A stretch of 9,884 nt of DNA from contig JAHRVZ010000100.1 in NCBI GenBank assembly GCA_019090405.1, positions 1 through 9,884 on the forward strand. The letters run 5' to 3'. The notes under the pieces were generated by a model. It was not told where the DNA came from, searched no databases, and worked only from the letters and a program-made list of their open reading frames with translations. The DNA is from Paracoccaceae bacterium (GTDB lineage Bacteria > Pseudomonadota > Alphaproteobacteria > Rhodobacterales > Rhodobacteraceae). A program made the position numbers and the translations under genes. Numbering within the stretch: the first letter of the stretch is position 1; each line of letters opens with the position of its first letter. Below, in pieces: positions 1 to 5,949 of the stretch.

Positions 1-44
1 CGCATCGTTATTGCAAAAGACAGCTAAAATTCAGAGGTTTCGCC

Positions 45-1778
45 ATGCTAAAGCGTCAGTTCGACAAATCAAAACTTCCAAGTCGTCATGTCACCGAGGG
101 ACCAGAGCGCGCGCCGCACCGGTCATACCTATATGCGATGGGCCTTGGCGCAGAAGAAATTCACCAGCCATTGGTCGGCGTCGCCACCTGCTGGAACGAA
201 GCCGCGCCTTGCAATATTTCGCTGAACCGTCAGGCTCAGGCCGCCAAACTGGGCGTCAAAGCCGCGGCAGGCACACCACGGGAATTCACCACCATCACCG
301 TGACCGATGGCATTGCCATGGGCCACGAAGGCATGCGGTCATCGCTTGCCAGCCGCGAGGCGATTGCCGACTCGGTTGAACTGACCATGCGTGGCCATTG
401 TTATGATGCCATTGTCGGGCTGGCCGGTTGTGACAAGTCGCTTCCCGGTATGATGATGTCGATGATCCGTTTGGATGTCCCATCGGTGTTTGTTTATGGC
501 GGTTCTATCCTGCCCGGCCGGATAGACGGCAGGGATGTCACCGTTCAGGATGTGTTCGAGGCCGTAGGCCTGCATCAGGCTGGCGAAATGTCATCCTGTG
601 AGCTGGAAAAACTAGAGGCCATCGCCTGCCCATCGGCGGGCGCCTGCGGTGGTCAGTTTACCGCCAACACCATGGCCTGCGTCTCCGAAGCGATCGGGCT
701 GGCACTGTTGAATTCATCCGGTGCCCCCGCCCCGTATGAAAGCCGCGACCACTATTCGATTGCCTCGGGTCAGGCGGTGATGAACCTGATCGACAAGAAC
801 ATCACAGCACGCGATATTGTGACCCGGAAATCACTGGAAAACGCCGCCCGCATCGTAGCCTGCACAGGTGGGTCAACCAATGGCGGCCTGCACCTGCCAG
901 CAATGGCGCATGAGGCGGGCATCGAATTTTTCCTTGATGACGTCTGTGAAATCTTCCGTGACACGCCCTATTTTGTCGATCTGAAACCCGGCGGTGCCTA
1001 TGTCGCCAAGGATCTGTACGAAGCCGGAGGTGTGCCGGTTGTGCTGAAAGAACTGCGCAAAGCCGGTCTGCTGCATGAGGATTGCATGACCGTGACCGGC
1101 AATTCGATGGGCGAAGAACTGGACAAGATCGAAGGCGAAGCCGACGGTCGCGTCATCCATCCGGTGGAAACTCCGATCACCAAGACTGGCGGAGTCGTCG
1201 GACTTAAGGGCAACCTTGCCCCCGAAGGTGCCATCGTCAAAATCGCCGGCATGAGCGGAAATCAGATCGTATTCAGCGGCCCCGCCAACGTGTTTGAATG
1301 TGAACAAGACGCATTCGAAGCGGTGCAAAACCGGACCTACAAAGAAGGCGACGTTTTTGTTATCCGCAACGAAGGCCCATCCGGCGGGCCGGGCATGCGT
1401 GAAATGCTGTCCACAACCGCGGCCCTGACCGGACAAGGCATGGGTGCCAAAGTGGCGCTGATCACCGACGGCCGGTTCTCAGGTGCGACGCGCGGATTTT
1501 GCGTTGGACATGTTGGCCCAGAGGCCGCGCATGGCGGGCCGATTGCTTTGCTTGAAGATGGCGACATCATCACGCTGAATGCAATTGAAGGCACCATTCA
1601 TGTCGATCTGTCCGACGAAGAACTGGCCGAACGCAAAGCCAATTGGAAAGGCCCGCGCGAAACGATCTATGCGTCGGGTGCCTTGTGGAAATACGCGCAA
1701 CTGGTTGGCGAAACCTACAAAGGCGCGGTTACGCACCCCGGTGGGCAGGCCGAAAAACACAAATATATGGACCTTTAA
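45..1778 (+). CDS. ilvD: Dihydroxy-acid dehydratase (IlvD/Edd family)
   Basis: Dehydrates 2,3-dihydroxy-isovalerate and 2,3-dihydroxy-3-methylvalerate to the 2-keto acids, the third common step of valine/leucine/isoleucine synthesis; cytoplasmic, Fe-S and Mg dependent. The 577-residue protein is full length. Cluster-ligand candidates are visible as C49 (ATCWNE), C129 (AGCDKS) and C201 (GACGGQFTANTM). Metal-site residues include D88 (TDGIAMGHEG), D130 and the carbamylatable K131. Later family motifs are CTGGSTNG near 273, GPSGGPGM near 444 and GRFSGATRG near 477. The N-terminus and three-Cys pattern fit the shorter IlvD type better than the 616-residue E. coli type; a [2Fe-2S] cluster is inferred from that. 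The start is chosen for AGAGG at 33-37, seven bases before the ATG. No promoter is recognisable in the 44 bases upstream, so it may lie outside the window. A strong hairpin follows the stop, which suggests the transcript ends here. Confidence 0.97.
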   Translation: MLKRQFDKSKLPSRHVTEGPERAPHRSYLYAMGLGAEEIHQPLVGVATCWNEAAPCNISLNRQAQAAKLGVKAAAGTPREFTTITVTDGIAMGHEGMRSSLASREAIADSVELTMRGHCYDAIVGLAGCDKSLPGMMMSMIRLDVPSVFVYGGSILPGRIDGRDVTVQDVFEAVGLHQAGEMSSCELEKLEAIACPSAGACGGQFTANTMACVSEAIGLALLNSSGAPAPYESRDHYSIASGQAVMNLIDKNITARDIVTRKSLENAARIVACTGGSTNGGLHLPAMAHEAGIEFFLDDVCEIFRDTPYFVDLKPGGAYVAKDLYEAGGVPVVLKELRKAGLLHEDCMTVTGNSMGEELDKIEGEADGRVIHPVETPITKTGGVVGLKGNLAPEGAIVKIAGMSGNQIVFSGPANVFECEQDAFEAVQNRTYKEGDVFVIRNEGPSGGPGMREMLSTTAALTGQGMGAKVALITDGRFSGATRGFCVGHVGPEAAHGGPIALLEDGDIITLNAIEGTIHVDLSDEELAERKANWKGPRETIYASGALWKYAQLVGETYKGAVTHPGGQAEKHKYMDL

Positions 1779-1789
1779 GGCCCGTCTTG

Positions 1790-1816
1790 CCCTGCGCAGA
1801 ACCAATCTGCGCAGGG
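1790..1816 (+). terminator. Hairpin terminator after ilvD
   Basis: A perfect 11-base stem (CCCTGCGCAGA pairing with TCTGCGCAGGG) surrounds a 5-base loop, accaa, and starts 11 bases after the ilvD stop. The 3' side (GATATTGCTTTG) is only mildly T-rich, so this is not a textbook intrinsic terminator. It may also protect the mRNA 3' end. The rest of the gap to the next gene (1817-1963) is AT-richer and should hold the promoter of the following pair; the best boxes I see are TTAACC at 1890 and TATTCA at 1914, which are weak. Confidence 0.6.
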
Positions 1817-1963
1817 ATATTGCTTTGCGATTGTGGACAAACTGCGCCAACCGCACAAAATGATCGGTGATACTTCATTTCCCGGTTTATTAACCCGAAA
1901 GCATTTCATTACATATTCATTGTACAGCCCGGTGGTGTCTTGCCGCTGGTGACGAGGGATAGA

Positions 1964-2725
1964 ATGAGCAAATTACTGGATCGTCTTATAGGTGCGCGTA
2001 TGTTGCGACGCTGGCGCAATGTAGCTCTTGGTGCTGAGCAGGCCGCGTTGCCGCAACTGCGCGTGCAGCGGAACGAGGCCCGCAAGCTGCGCTTGCATCT
2101 GGATCGTCTGATTCATGTTGCCGAAGGTCGTCTGGCGCTCCCTGAAATCGGATCGTCATATTTTGCGCGTCCGCATGGCACTGACTGGTCCTGGAGACCT
2201 GAGCTTTGGCGCGGCCCGTTGCCTTCCCCTGGTCTGTCATCCGTTCCAAGTAAATCCAATCTGGGCAACGAGGTTACTCTGTTTCATGATTGCGACTTTT
2301 CCGAACTAACGCTGCGCCAGCTGCGCAACACCCGCGAACAAGATCTTGCGCCATTCGGTCTGCGCATGGACGTTTTCAAATTTGACGGATCGTTTCTGTC
2401 ACTGGTCATTGATCTGCCAGAACAGGCAACCATCGGTATGACGCAACAACATCTGTTGAGGGTCAACATCACTATCGAAACCGAAAAGCCGCTCGAAATC
2501 TTTTGTCGGTTGAACATCAAACATGGCCCCAACACAGAACAGATTGTGCAAGAACTTCCTTTGAACCAAAAAGAGGTGATGGTAGAATTTGATCTGGCCT
2601 ATTCTCGCCTGAACGAAAAGCGGATTGAACTGGCTTGGCTGGACCTGATTTTTGAAGCGCCCGAATTTAATCAGGTGATCCTGCGGGACGTTACTTTTGT
2701 CCGCCAACTACGTGCAGCGATATAG
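1964..2725 (+). CDS. Conserved hypothetical protein, possibly DUF6478 family
   Basis: Function unknown. The 253-residue protein has no signal peptide and no hydrophobic membrane span, so it is probably cytoplasmic. Residues 1-55 are strongly basic and helical (LLDRLIGARMLRRWRN, then repeated Arg/Lys/Leu). A Trp-rich stretch follows around 70-85 (HGTDWSWRPELW). Residues 105-253 alternate hydrophobic and polar residues in a way that suggests a beta-rich domain. It resembles Rhodobacteraceae proteins that I recall being filed under DUF6478, but this is from memory. I chose the ATG at 1964, preceded by GAGGGA at 1954-1959, over an in-frame TTG at 1941 that would add a short unconserved-looking extension. 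Only 12 bases separate its stop from the next start, so the two genes are probably cotranscribed and may act together. Confidence 0.75.
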   Translation: MSKLLDRLIGARMLRRWRNVALGAEQAALPQLRVQRNEARKLRLHLDRLIHVAEGRLALPEIGSSYFARPHGTDWSWRPELWRGPLPSPGLSSVPSKSNLGNEVTLFHDCDFSELTLRQLRNTREQDLAPFGLRMDVFKFDGSFLSLVIDLPEQATIGMTQQHLLRVNITIETEKPLEIFCRLNIKHGPNTEQIVQELPLNQKEVMVEFDLAYSRLNEKRIELAWLDLIFEAPEFNQVILRDVTFVRQLRAAI

Positions 2726-2737
2726 GAAACCAGAAAG

Positions 2738-3115
2738 ATGAGCGATCTCACCCTGACAAAAACCCTGATGCGTAACGGTGTGTGGGAGGGGATCATTACC
2801 AGTGCAACCAGCACCGAGACCCGGCCTGATATTGCAGTGATGTACCTTGACCAGCCGCTGGAACAGACCGAATTAAGCGATGGGCCAGATAAGGGTCAGT
2901 GGACGTTAAAGGTTTCCATACCTGCCCATGCGATTGCGGATGGGGTGCAGACTTTTGTGATTCTTGACCGCACCAAGGACGACAAACTTGCACATTTCTC
3001 GTTGGTCGCAGGTGATCCGCTAGCGGACGATCTGCGCGCCGAGATCGAGCTGTTGCGTGCCGAACTAGACATGCTGAAACGCGCGTTTCGGCGACATTGC
3101 CTTGAGACAATGTAG
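2738..3115 (+). CDS. Small hypothetical protein with C-terminal coiled coil
   Basis: I do not recognise a named family. The 125-residue protein has an N-terminal region (about 1-90) rich in beta-type alternation, such as GVWEGIITSA, WTLKVSIPA and QTFVILDRT. A C-terminal helix at about 95-118 has Leu/Ile spacing and alternating charges (LRAEIELLRAELDMLKRAF), consistent with a coiled coil for self-assembly or partner binding. There is no signal peptide or membrane span. AGGAAA at 2724-2729 overlaps the stop of the upstream gene and precedes the ATG by eight bases, which supports both the start and translational linkage to the 253-residue protein. The stop codon is part of a small dyad shared with the converging gene. 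Acidic N-terminal half and basic C-terminal tail are visible; any function would be a guess. Confidence 0.72.
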   Translation: MSDLTLTKTLMRNGVWEGIITSATSTETRPDIAVMYLDQPLEQTELSDGPDKGQWTLKVSIPAHAIADGVQTFVILDRTKDDKLAHFSLVAGDPLADDLRAEIELLRAELDMLKRAFRRHCLETM

Positions 3116-3128
3116 GTTGGGCAACCTA
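3113..3128. terminator. Small dyad between convergent genes
   Basis: TAGGTTG at 3113-3119 and CAACCTA at 3122-3128 are exact inverted copies separated by two bases, so six or seven pairs can form. The dyad begins at the TAG stop of the plus-strand gene and ends five bases before the TAA of the minus-strand gene at 3134. Its position suits a bidirectional transcription end, but neither side has a T-run. Call it a candidate only. Confidence 0.35.
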
Positions 3129-3133
3129 TCACA

Positions 3134-4456
3134 TTAGTTCAAAACGAAATGCATCTGCTTAAATTGAGACCGTAGCGCGGCAACTTCTGATGCAAGTTCC
3201 TCGGGCGCATTGCTGTTCAACCCACGCGCCACCAGCGCCGCGATCTCGTCCACGTTGTCCGGTGTCACGCCCCATCGGACAAGTTCCGGTGTGCCGATAC
3301 GCAGCCCGTTCATGTCACCTTGTACCGCGTCAATCGGCAATCCTATTCCGCATGCCAGAAACCCAGCCTTGCGGAGTTTCTTTGACGCGGTTTGCCCACC
3401 TCCAAAGGGCGCCGCTTTGACCGCAAACTGATGTGACCGGGTGAACCCCCGCTGTTGTGCGAACACCGGCACGCCCAGCGCATCCAGGGCTGTTGCAAAC
3501 GCCCGGGCAGTGCTGATCATTGCCGACGCATAGTCGCGTCCATAGCTGCGCCAATCCAGCATCGTCATCGCCAAAGCAGCAGATTTTGCCGCGTCGAAAT
3601 TCGCAGTCATCCCCGGAAAGGCGATCTGGTCCAGACGTTGCGCCATGCCCGCATCATTGGTCACAATAAGCCCGCCGGCAGGTCCACCAAGGCTTTTGTA
3701 GGTGCTCATCGTCATCAGATGCGCACCCTCTGCCAACGGGTCTGGCCATGCTTTTCCTGCGATGATCCCGCATTGATGGGCCGCATCAAACAGCACTTTG
3801 GCGCCAACAAGATCAGCAATTTCGCGCACTTCGCGTACCGGATGGGCAAACAGGTTCAGACTGCCGCCAATTGTGATCAGTTTGGGCCGCACCTGCAACG
3901 CCAGTGCGCGCAGTGCGTCCAGATCAACCGTATAACCATCCGCATTCACCGGAGCCGGATGCGATATTAACCCATAAAGCCCGGCGCATCCGTCCGCATG
4001 ATGTGTCACATGCCCGCCAATTGATGCGGGGGGCGCTATTATCGCGTCCCCCGGCTCGCAGGTCGCCATGAACGCATAAAGGTTGCCAATCGCACCGGAA
4101 GGCACCCGGATTTCAGCAAATTTTGCGTCAAACACTTCGGCGCAAACTTCGGCGCAGATCACTTCGATCTCTTCAATTGCCTCTAACCCCATTTCGTATT
4201 TGTCTCCGGGATATCCCAGAGACGGGCGACTGCCGATTCCACTGGACAACAGCGCCTCGGCGCGCGGGTTCATGACGTTGGTGGCCGGGTTCAGGTTAAA
4301 ACACTGTTGTTCGTGGATAACCCGGTTGCCATCTGCCAACGCCTCAATCCGCGCAGCAATCGTCTGACTATCAGTCTTGGAGGTTCTTTCCGCATAAGAT
4401 TGGATCAGCGATTCACAGGCATCAGGGACCCATGGGCGATGGTTTAGCGCTGTCAT
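3134..4456 (-). CDS. PLP-dependent enzyme related to serine hydroxymethyltransferase
   Basis: A 440-residue fold-type I PLP enzyme with the SHMT core. K254 (STYKSLGGPAGG) is the predicted Schiff-base lysine, D224 and H227 (LFDAAHQCG) the ring-nitrogen and stacking residues, H149 (GGHVTHH) the second ring contact and R386 (NGLRIGTPE) the substrate carboxylate ligand. Several residues typical of genuine GlyA are missing. Aligned by eye to E. coli, Tyr55 and Glu57 become P78 and L80, Tyr65 becomes E88, His228 becomes Y253, Arg235 becomes A260, and the GGQGGP loop reads GMTANF. It is therefore likely to act on a beta-hydroxy or related amino acid by aldolase, transaldolase or racemase-type chemistry rather than as folate-dependent SHMT; substrate unknown. 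The ATG at 4456 has AGGAG nine bases upstream. A longer in-frame start at 4579 would overlap the ctpA terminator and was rejected. The gene has its own leader and is probably monocistronic. Confidence 0.85.
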   Translation of the reverse strand: MTALNHRPWVPDACESLIQSYAERTSKTDSQTIAARIEALADGNRVIHEQQCFNLNPATNVMNPRAEALLSSGIGSRPSLGYPGDKYEMGLEAIEEIEVICAEVCAEVFDAKFAEIRVPSGAIGNLYAFMATCEPGDAIIAPPASIGGHVTHHADGCAGLYGLISHPAPVNADGYTVDLDALRALALQVRPKLITIGGSLNLFAHPVREVREIADLVGAKVLFDAAHQCGIIAGKAWPDPLAEGAHLMTMSTYKSLGGPAGGLIVTNDAGMAQRLDQIAFPGMTANFDAAKSAALAMTMLDWRSYGRDYASAMISTARAFATALDALGVPVFAQQRGFTRSHQFAVKAAPFGGGQTASKKLRKAGFLACGIGLPIDAVQGDMNGLRIGTPELVRWGVTPDNVDEIAALVARGLNSNAPEELASEVAALRSQFKQMHFVLN

Positions 4457-4465
4457 AATCAAATT

Positions 4466-4470
4466 CTCCT
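4466..4470 (-). promoter_or_regulatory. Ribosome binding site fixing the SHMT-like start
   Basis: Minus-strand AGGAG lies nine bases before the ATG whose last plus-strand base is 4456. It is a near-perfect Shine-Dalgarno sequence and decides between this start and the in-frame ATG 41 codons upstream, which has no such signal and sits inside a terminator. Confidence 0.75.
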
Positions 4471-4474
4471 GTTG

Positions 4475-4533
4475 CTGATGTCCGAGAACAACATGCGCCC
4501 AATGTGCAATGCAACTATGATGTGCGACATCAG
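4475..4533 (-). repeat. 8-base inverted arms in the SHMT-like gene leader
   Basis: CTGATGTC at 4475-4482 and GACATCAG at 4526-4533 are exact inverted copies 43 bases apart. In the minus-strand transcript they would close a long stem whose 3' arm ends four bases before the AGGAG ribosome binding site. The upstream RNA arm can alternatively pair with the neighbouring ACATCA (4518-4523 on the other strand). The two pairings exclude each other. Whether the arms act in RNA or as protein-binding half-sites in DNA is unknown. Confidence 0.4.
4518..4532. promoter_or_regulatory. Operator-like dyad upstream of the SHMT-like gene
   Basis: TGATGTGCGACATCA is a perfect 6+3+6 dyad, 62 to 76 bases upstream of the start codon. 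A further half-site with the same TGATGTC core occurs at 4476-4482. The core GT-N3-AC is reminiscent of GntR-family operators, but the flanks do not match the FadR-type consensus exactly. It lies where a promoter must be, because the preceding ctpA transcript terminates at 4551-4588. No convincing -35/-10 pair is visible beside it. No regulator gene is in the window. Confidence 0.45.
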
Positions 4534-4550
4534 ACAGAAAAACCTGGTAC

Positions 4551-4588
4551 AAAAACGACAAATGGCCGCGCAGTCCCACGCGGCCATT
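4551..4588 (-). terminator. Intrinsic terminator of the gpmI-envC-ctpA cluster
   Basis: On the minus strand a perfect 10-pair GC-rich stem (AATGGCCGCG with CGCGGCCATT, positions 4588-4561) with an 8-base loop is followed by TGTCGTTTTTG, which carries five consecutive T. It begins 23 bases after the ctpA stop, so it should end the ctpA transcript before the SHMT-like gene. Confidence 0.75.
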
Positions 4589-4611
4589 CGAAATCTTTGG
4601 TGCAGACCTGT

Positions 4612-5946
4612 TTACTTGGTGGTCGACAACGCCGACAGGCCCGTCAGCAGATCAACCGCATAGGCCAGTTGGTGATCATTTTCTCGCAGATCCGCTGCCG
4701 CTTTGACCTTTTCACGTTCTTCTTCAATCAGACGAATTTCGTCCTCTGTCAGGCTATCGTTGTTCAGGCTGCCGCGCAGGTCCGCCTCAGAACGATATGG
4801 GCTGCTTGTATCCTCGTCGTCTTCGTCATTCGCGCGGCGACGTGGCTGTTCCACAACAATATCGGGGGACACGCCCAGCGCCTGAATAGAGCGGCCCGAC
4901 GGTGTGTAATAGCGCGCGGTGGTCAGACGCATAGCGCCGTCGCTGCGCAGAGGCATGACCGTTTGAACAGAACCTTTGCCAAAACTTTTGGTGCCAACAA
5001 CTATCGCCCTGCGGTGATCCTGCAAAGCACCGGCAACAATCTCAGAAGCCGAAGCCGAACCGCCGTTGATCAACACAACGACCGGTTTGCCGTCGGCAAG
5101 ATCGCCCGCTGTGGCGTTAAACCGGTCTCCGTCTTCAGGGTTGCGTCCACGGGTGCTCACGATTTCACCCTTTTCCAGAAACGCATCTGAAACGCTGATT
5201 GCCTCGGTCAGCAAGCCACCGGGATTATTCCGCAAATCCAATATGATACCGTCAATATTGTCCATTCCGCCTGCGGCTTCAAGTTGCTCTTTGAACCCTG
5301 CAATAAGGTTGGGAGTGGTCTGGTCATTGAACGTGGTAATGCGCAGAACGATGCTTTTGCCTTCGATACGCGAGCGCACGGCCGTTACCTTGATTGTGTC
5401 GCGAATGATGGATACGTCAAACGGTTCTGGTTCGCCTTCGCGCACGACGGTGACGATGATTTCAGACCCGACAGGGCCGCGCATCAGATCAACGGCCTTG
5501 TCCAGCGTCAGACCCAGAATGCTATCGCCATCCACGTGAGTGATGAAATCACCGGCTTCGATACCAGCCTCATCCGCAGGGGTGCCATCCATCGGCGACA
5601 CCACTTTGACAAATCCCTCTTCCTGCGTGACCTCAATCCCAAGACCGCCAAATTCGCCACGCGTTTGCACACGCATGTCATCAGCATCATCTGGCGACAG
5701 ATAACTGGAATGTGGATCAAGCGACGTCAGCATTCCGTCGATCGCAGCTTCGATCAGCTCAGATTCGTCGACCTCTTCAACATATTGCGCACGGATACGT
5801 TCAAATATATCCCCGAACAGATCCAACTGTTCATACACGCTTGAGCTTTTGGACTTTTCCTGTGCCAAAAGCGGTCCGGCGATCTGCGTCGTAGCAAGAA
5901 TTCCGGCCACGGTGCCGCCAATTGCGGCCATCACAAACTTCTTCAT
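4612..5946 (-). CDS. ctpA: C-terminal processing peptidase, S41 family
   Basis: Periplasmic serine protease of the CtpA/Prc type that recognises protein C-termini; in related bacteria such proteases process or degrade cell-wall hydrolases and envelope proteins. The 444-residue protein starts with a signal sequence or N-terminal anchor (hydrophobic about 4-27, LLAQE as possible cleavage region). An N-terminal helical segment follows (about 38-90, including GMLTSLDPHSSYLSP). The PDZ domain covers about 95-175 (GEFGGLGIEV, GIEAGDFITHVDG). The S41 protease domain covers about 195-365, with S299 in GGSASASE and K324 in SFGKGSVQ as the Ser-Lys dyad, 25 residues apart as in E. coli Prc. The tail from 369 is charged (RRRANDEDDED) and helical. 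AAGGA lies upstream of the ATG inside the end of the envC-like gene, three bases away, so the two are cotranscribed. It is the last gene before the terminator at 4551-4588. Confidence 0.95.
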   Translation of the reverse strand: MKKFVMAAIGGTVAGILATTQIAGPLLAQEKSKSSSVYEQLDLFGDIFERIRAQYVEEVDESELIEAAIDGMLTSLDPHSSYLSPDDADDMRVQTRGEFGGLGIEVTQEEGFVKVVSPMDGTPADEAGIEAGDFITHVDGDSILGLTLDKAVDLMRGPVGSEIIVTVVREGEPEPFDVSIIRDTIKVTAVRSRIEGKSIVLRITTFNDQTTPNLIAGFKEQLEAAGGMDNIDGIILDLRNNPGGLLTEAISVSDAFLEKGEIVSTRGRNPEDGDRFNATAGDLADGKPVVVLINGGSASASEIVAGALQDHRRAIVVGTKSFGKGSVQTVMPLRSDGAMRLTTARYYTPSGRSIQALGVSPDIVVEQPRRRANDEDDEDTSSPYRSEADLRGSLNNDSLTEDEIRLIEEEREKVKAAADLRENDHQLAYAVDLLTGLSALSTTK

Positions 5947-5949
5947 GCT

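Noticed and set aside
873..1436. 187-codon open frame antisense to ilvD
   Set aside because: ilvD is certain on the other strand. The frame has no ribosome site or family resemblance and follows from codon bias.
1881..1900. GGTT-tatt-AACC dyad upstream of the unknown operon
   Set aside because: Only four paired bases in an AT-rich stretch; expected by chance.
1940..1963. TTG start for the 253-residue unknown protein
   Set aside because: The ATG at 1964 has GAGGGA upstream and gives a natural start (MSKLLDRL). The TTG adds eight residues without a ribosome site.
4457..4579. N-terminal extension of the SHMT-like gene to an ATG at 4579
   Set aside because: The extra 41 codons run through the ctpA terminator hairpin and the operator-like dyad, do not resemble the family N-terminus, and lack a ribosome site, whereas the ATG at 4456 has AGGAG.
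4504..5190. 228-codon open frame on the plus strand
   Set aside because: It is antisense to ctpA and crosses the terminator. Its composition is that of a shadow frame, with no ribosome site or recognisable motif.
5284..5844. 186-codon open frame antisense to ctpA
   Set aside because: Shadow of the S41 protease gene; no motif and no translation signal.
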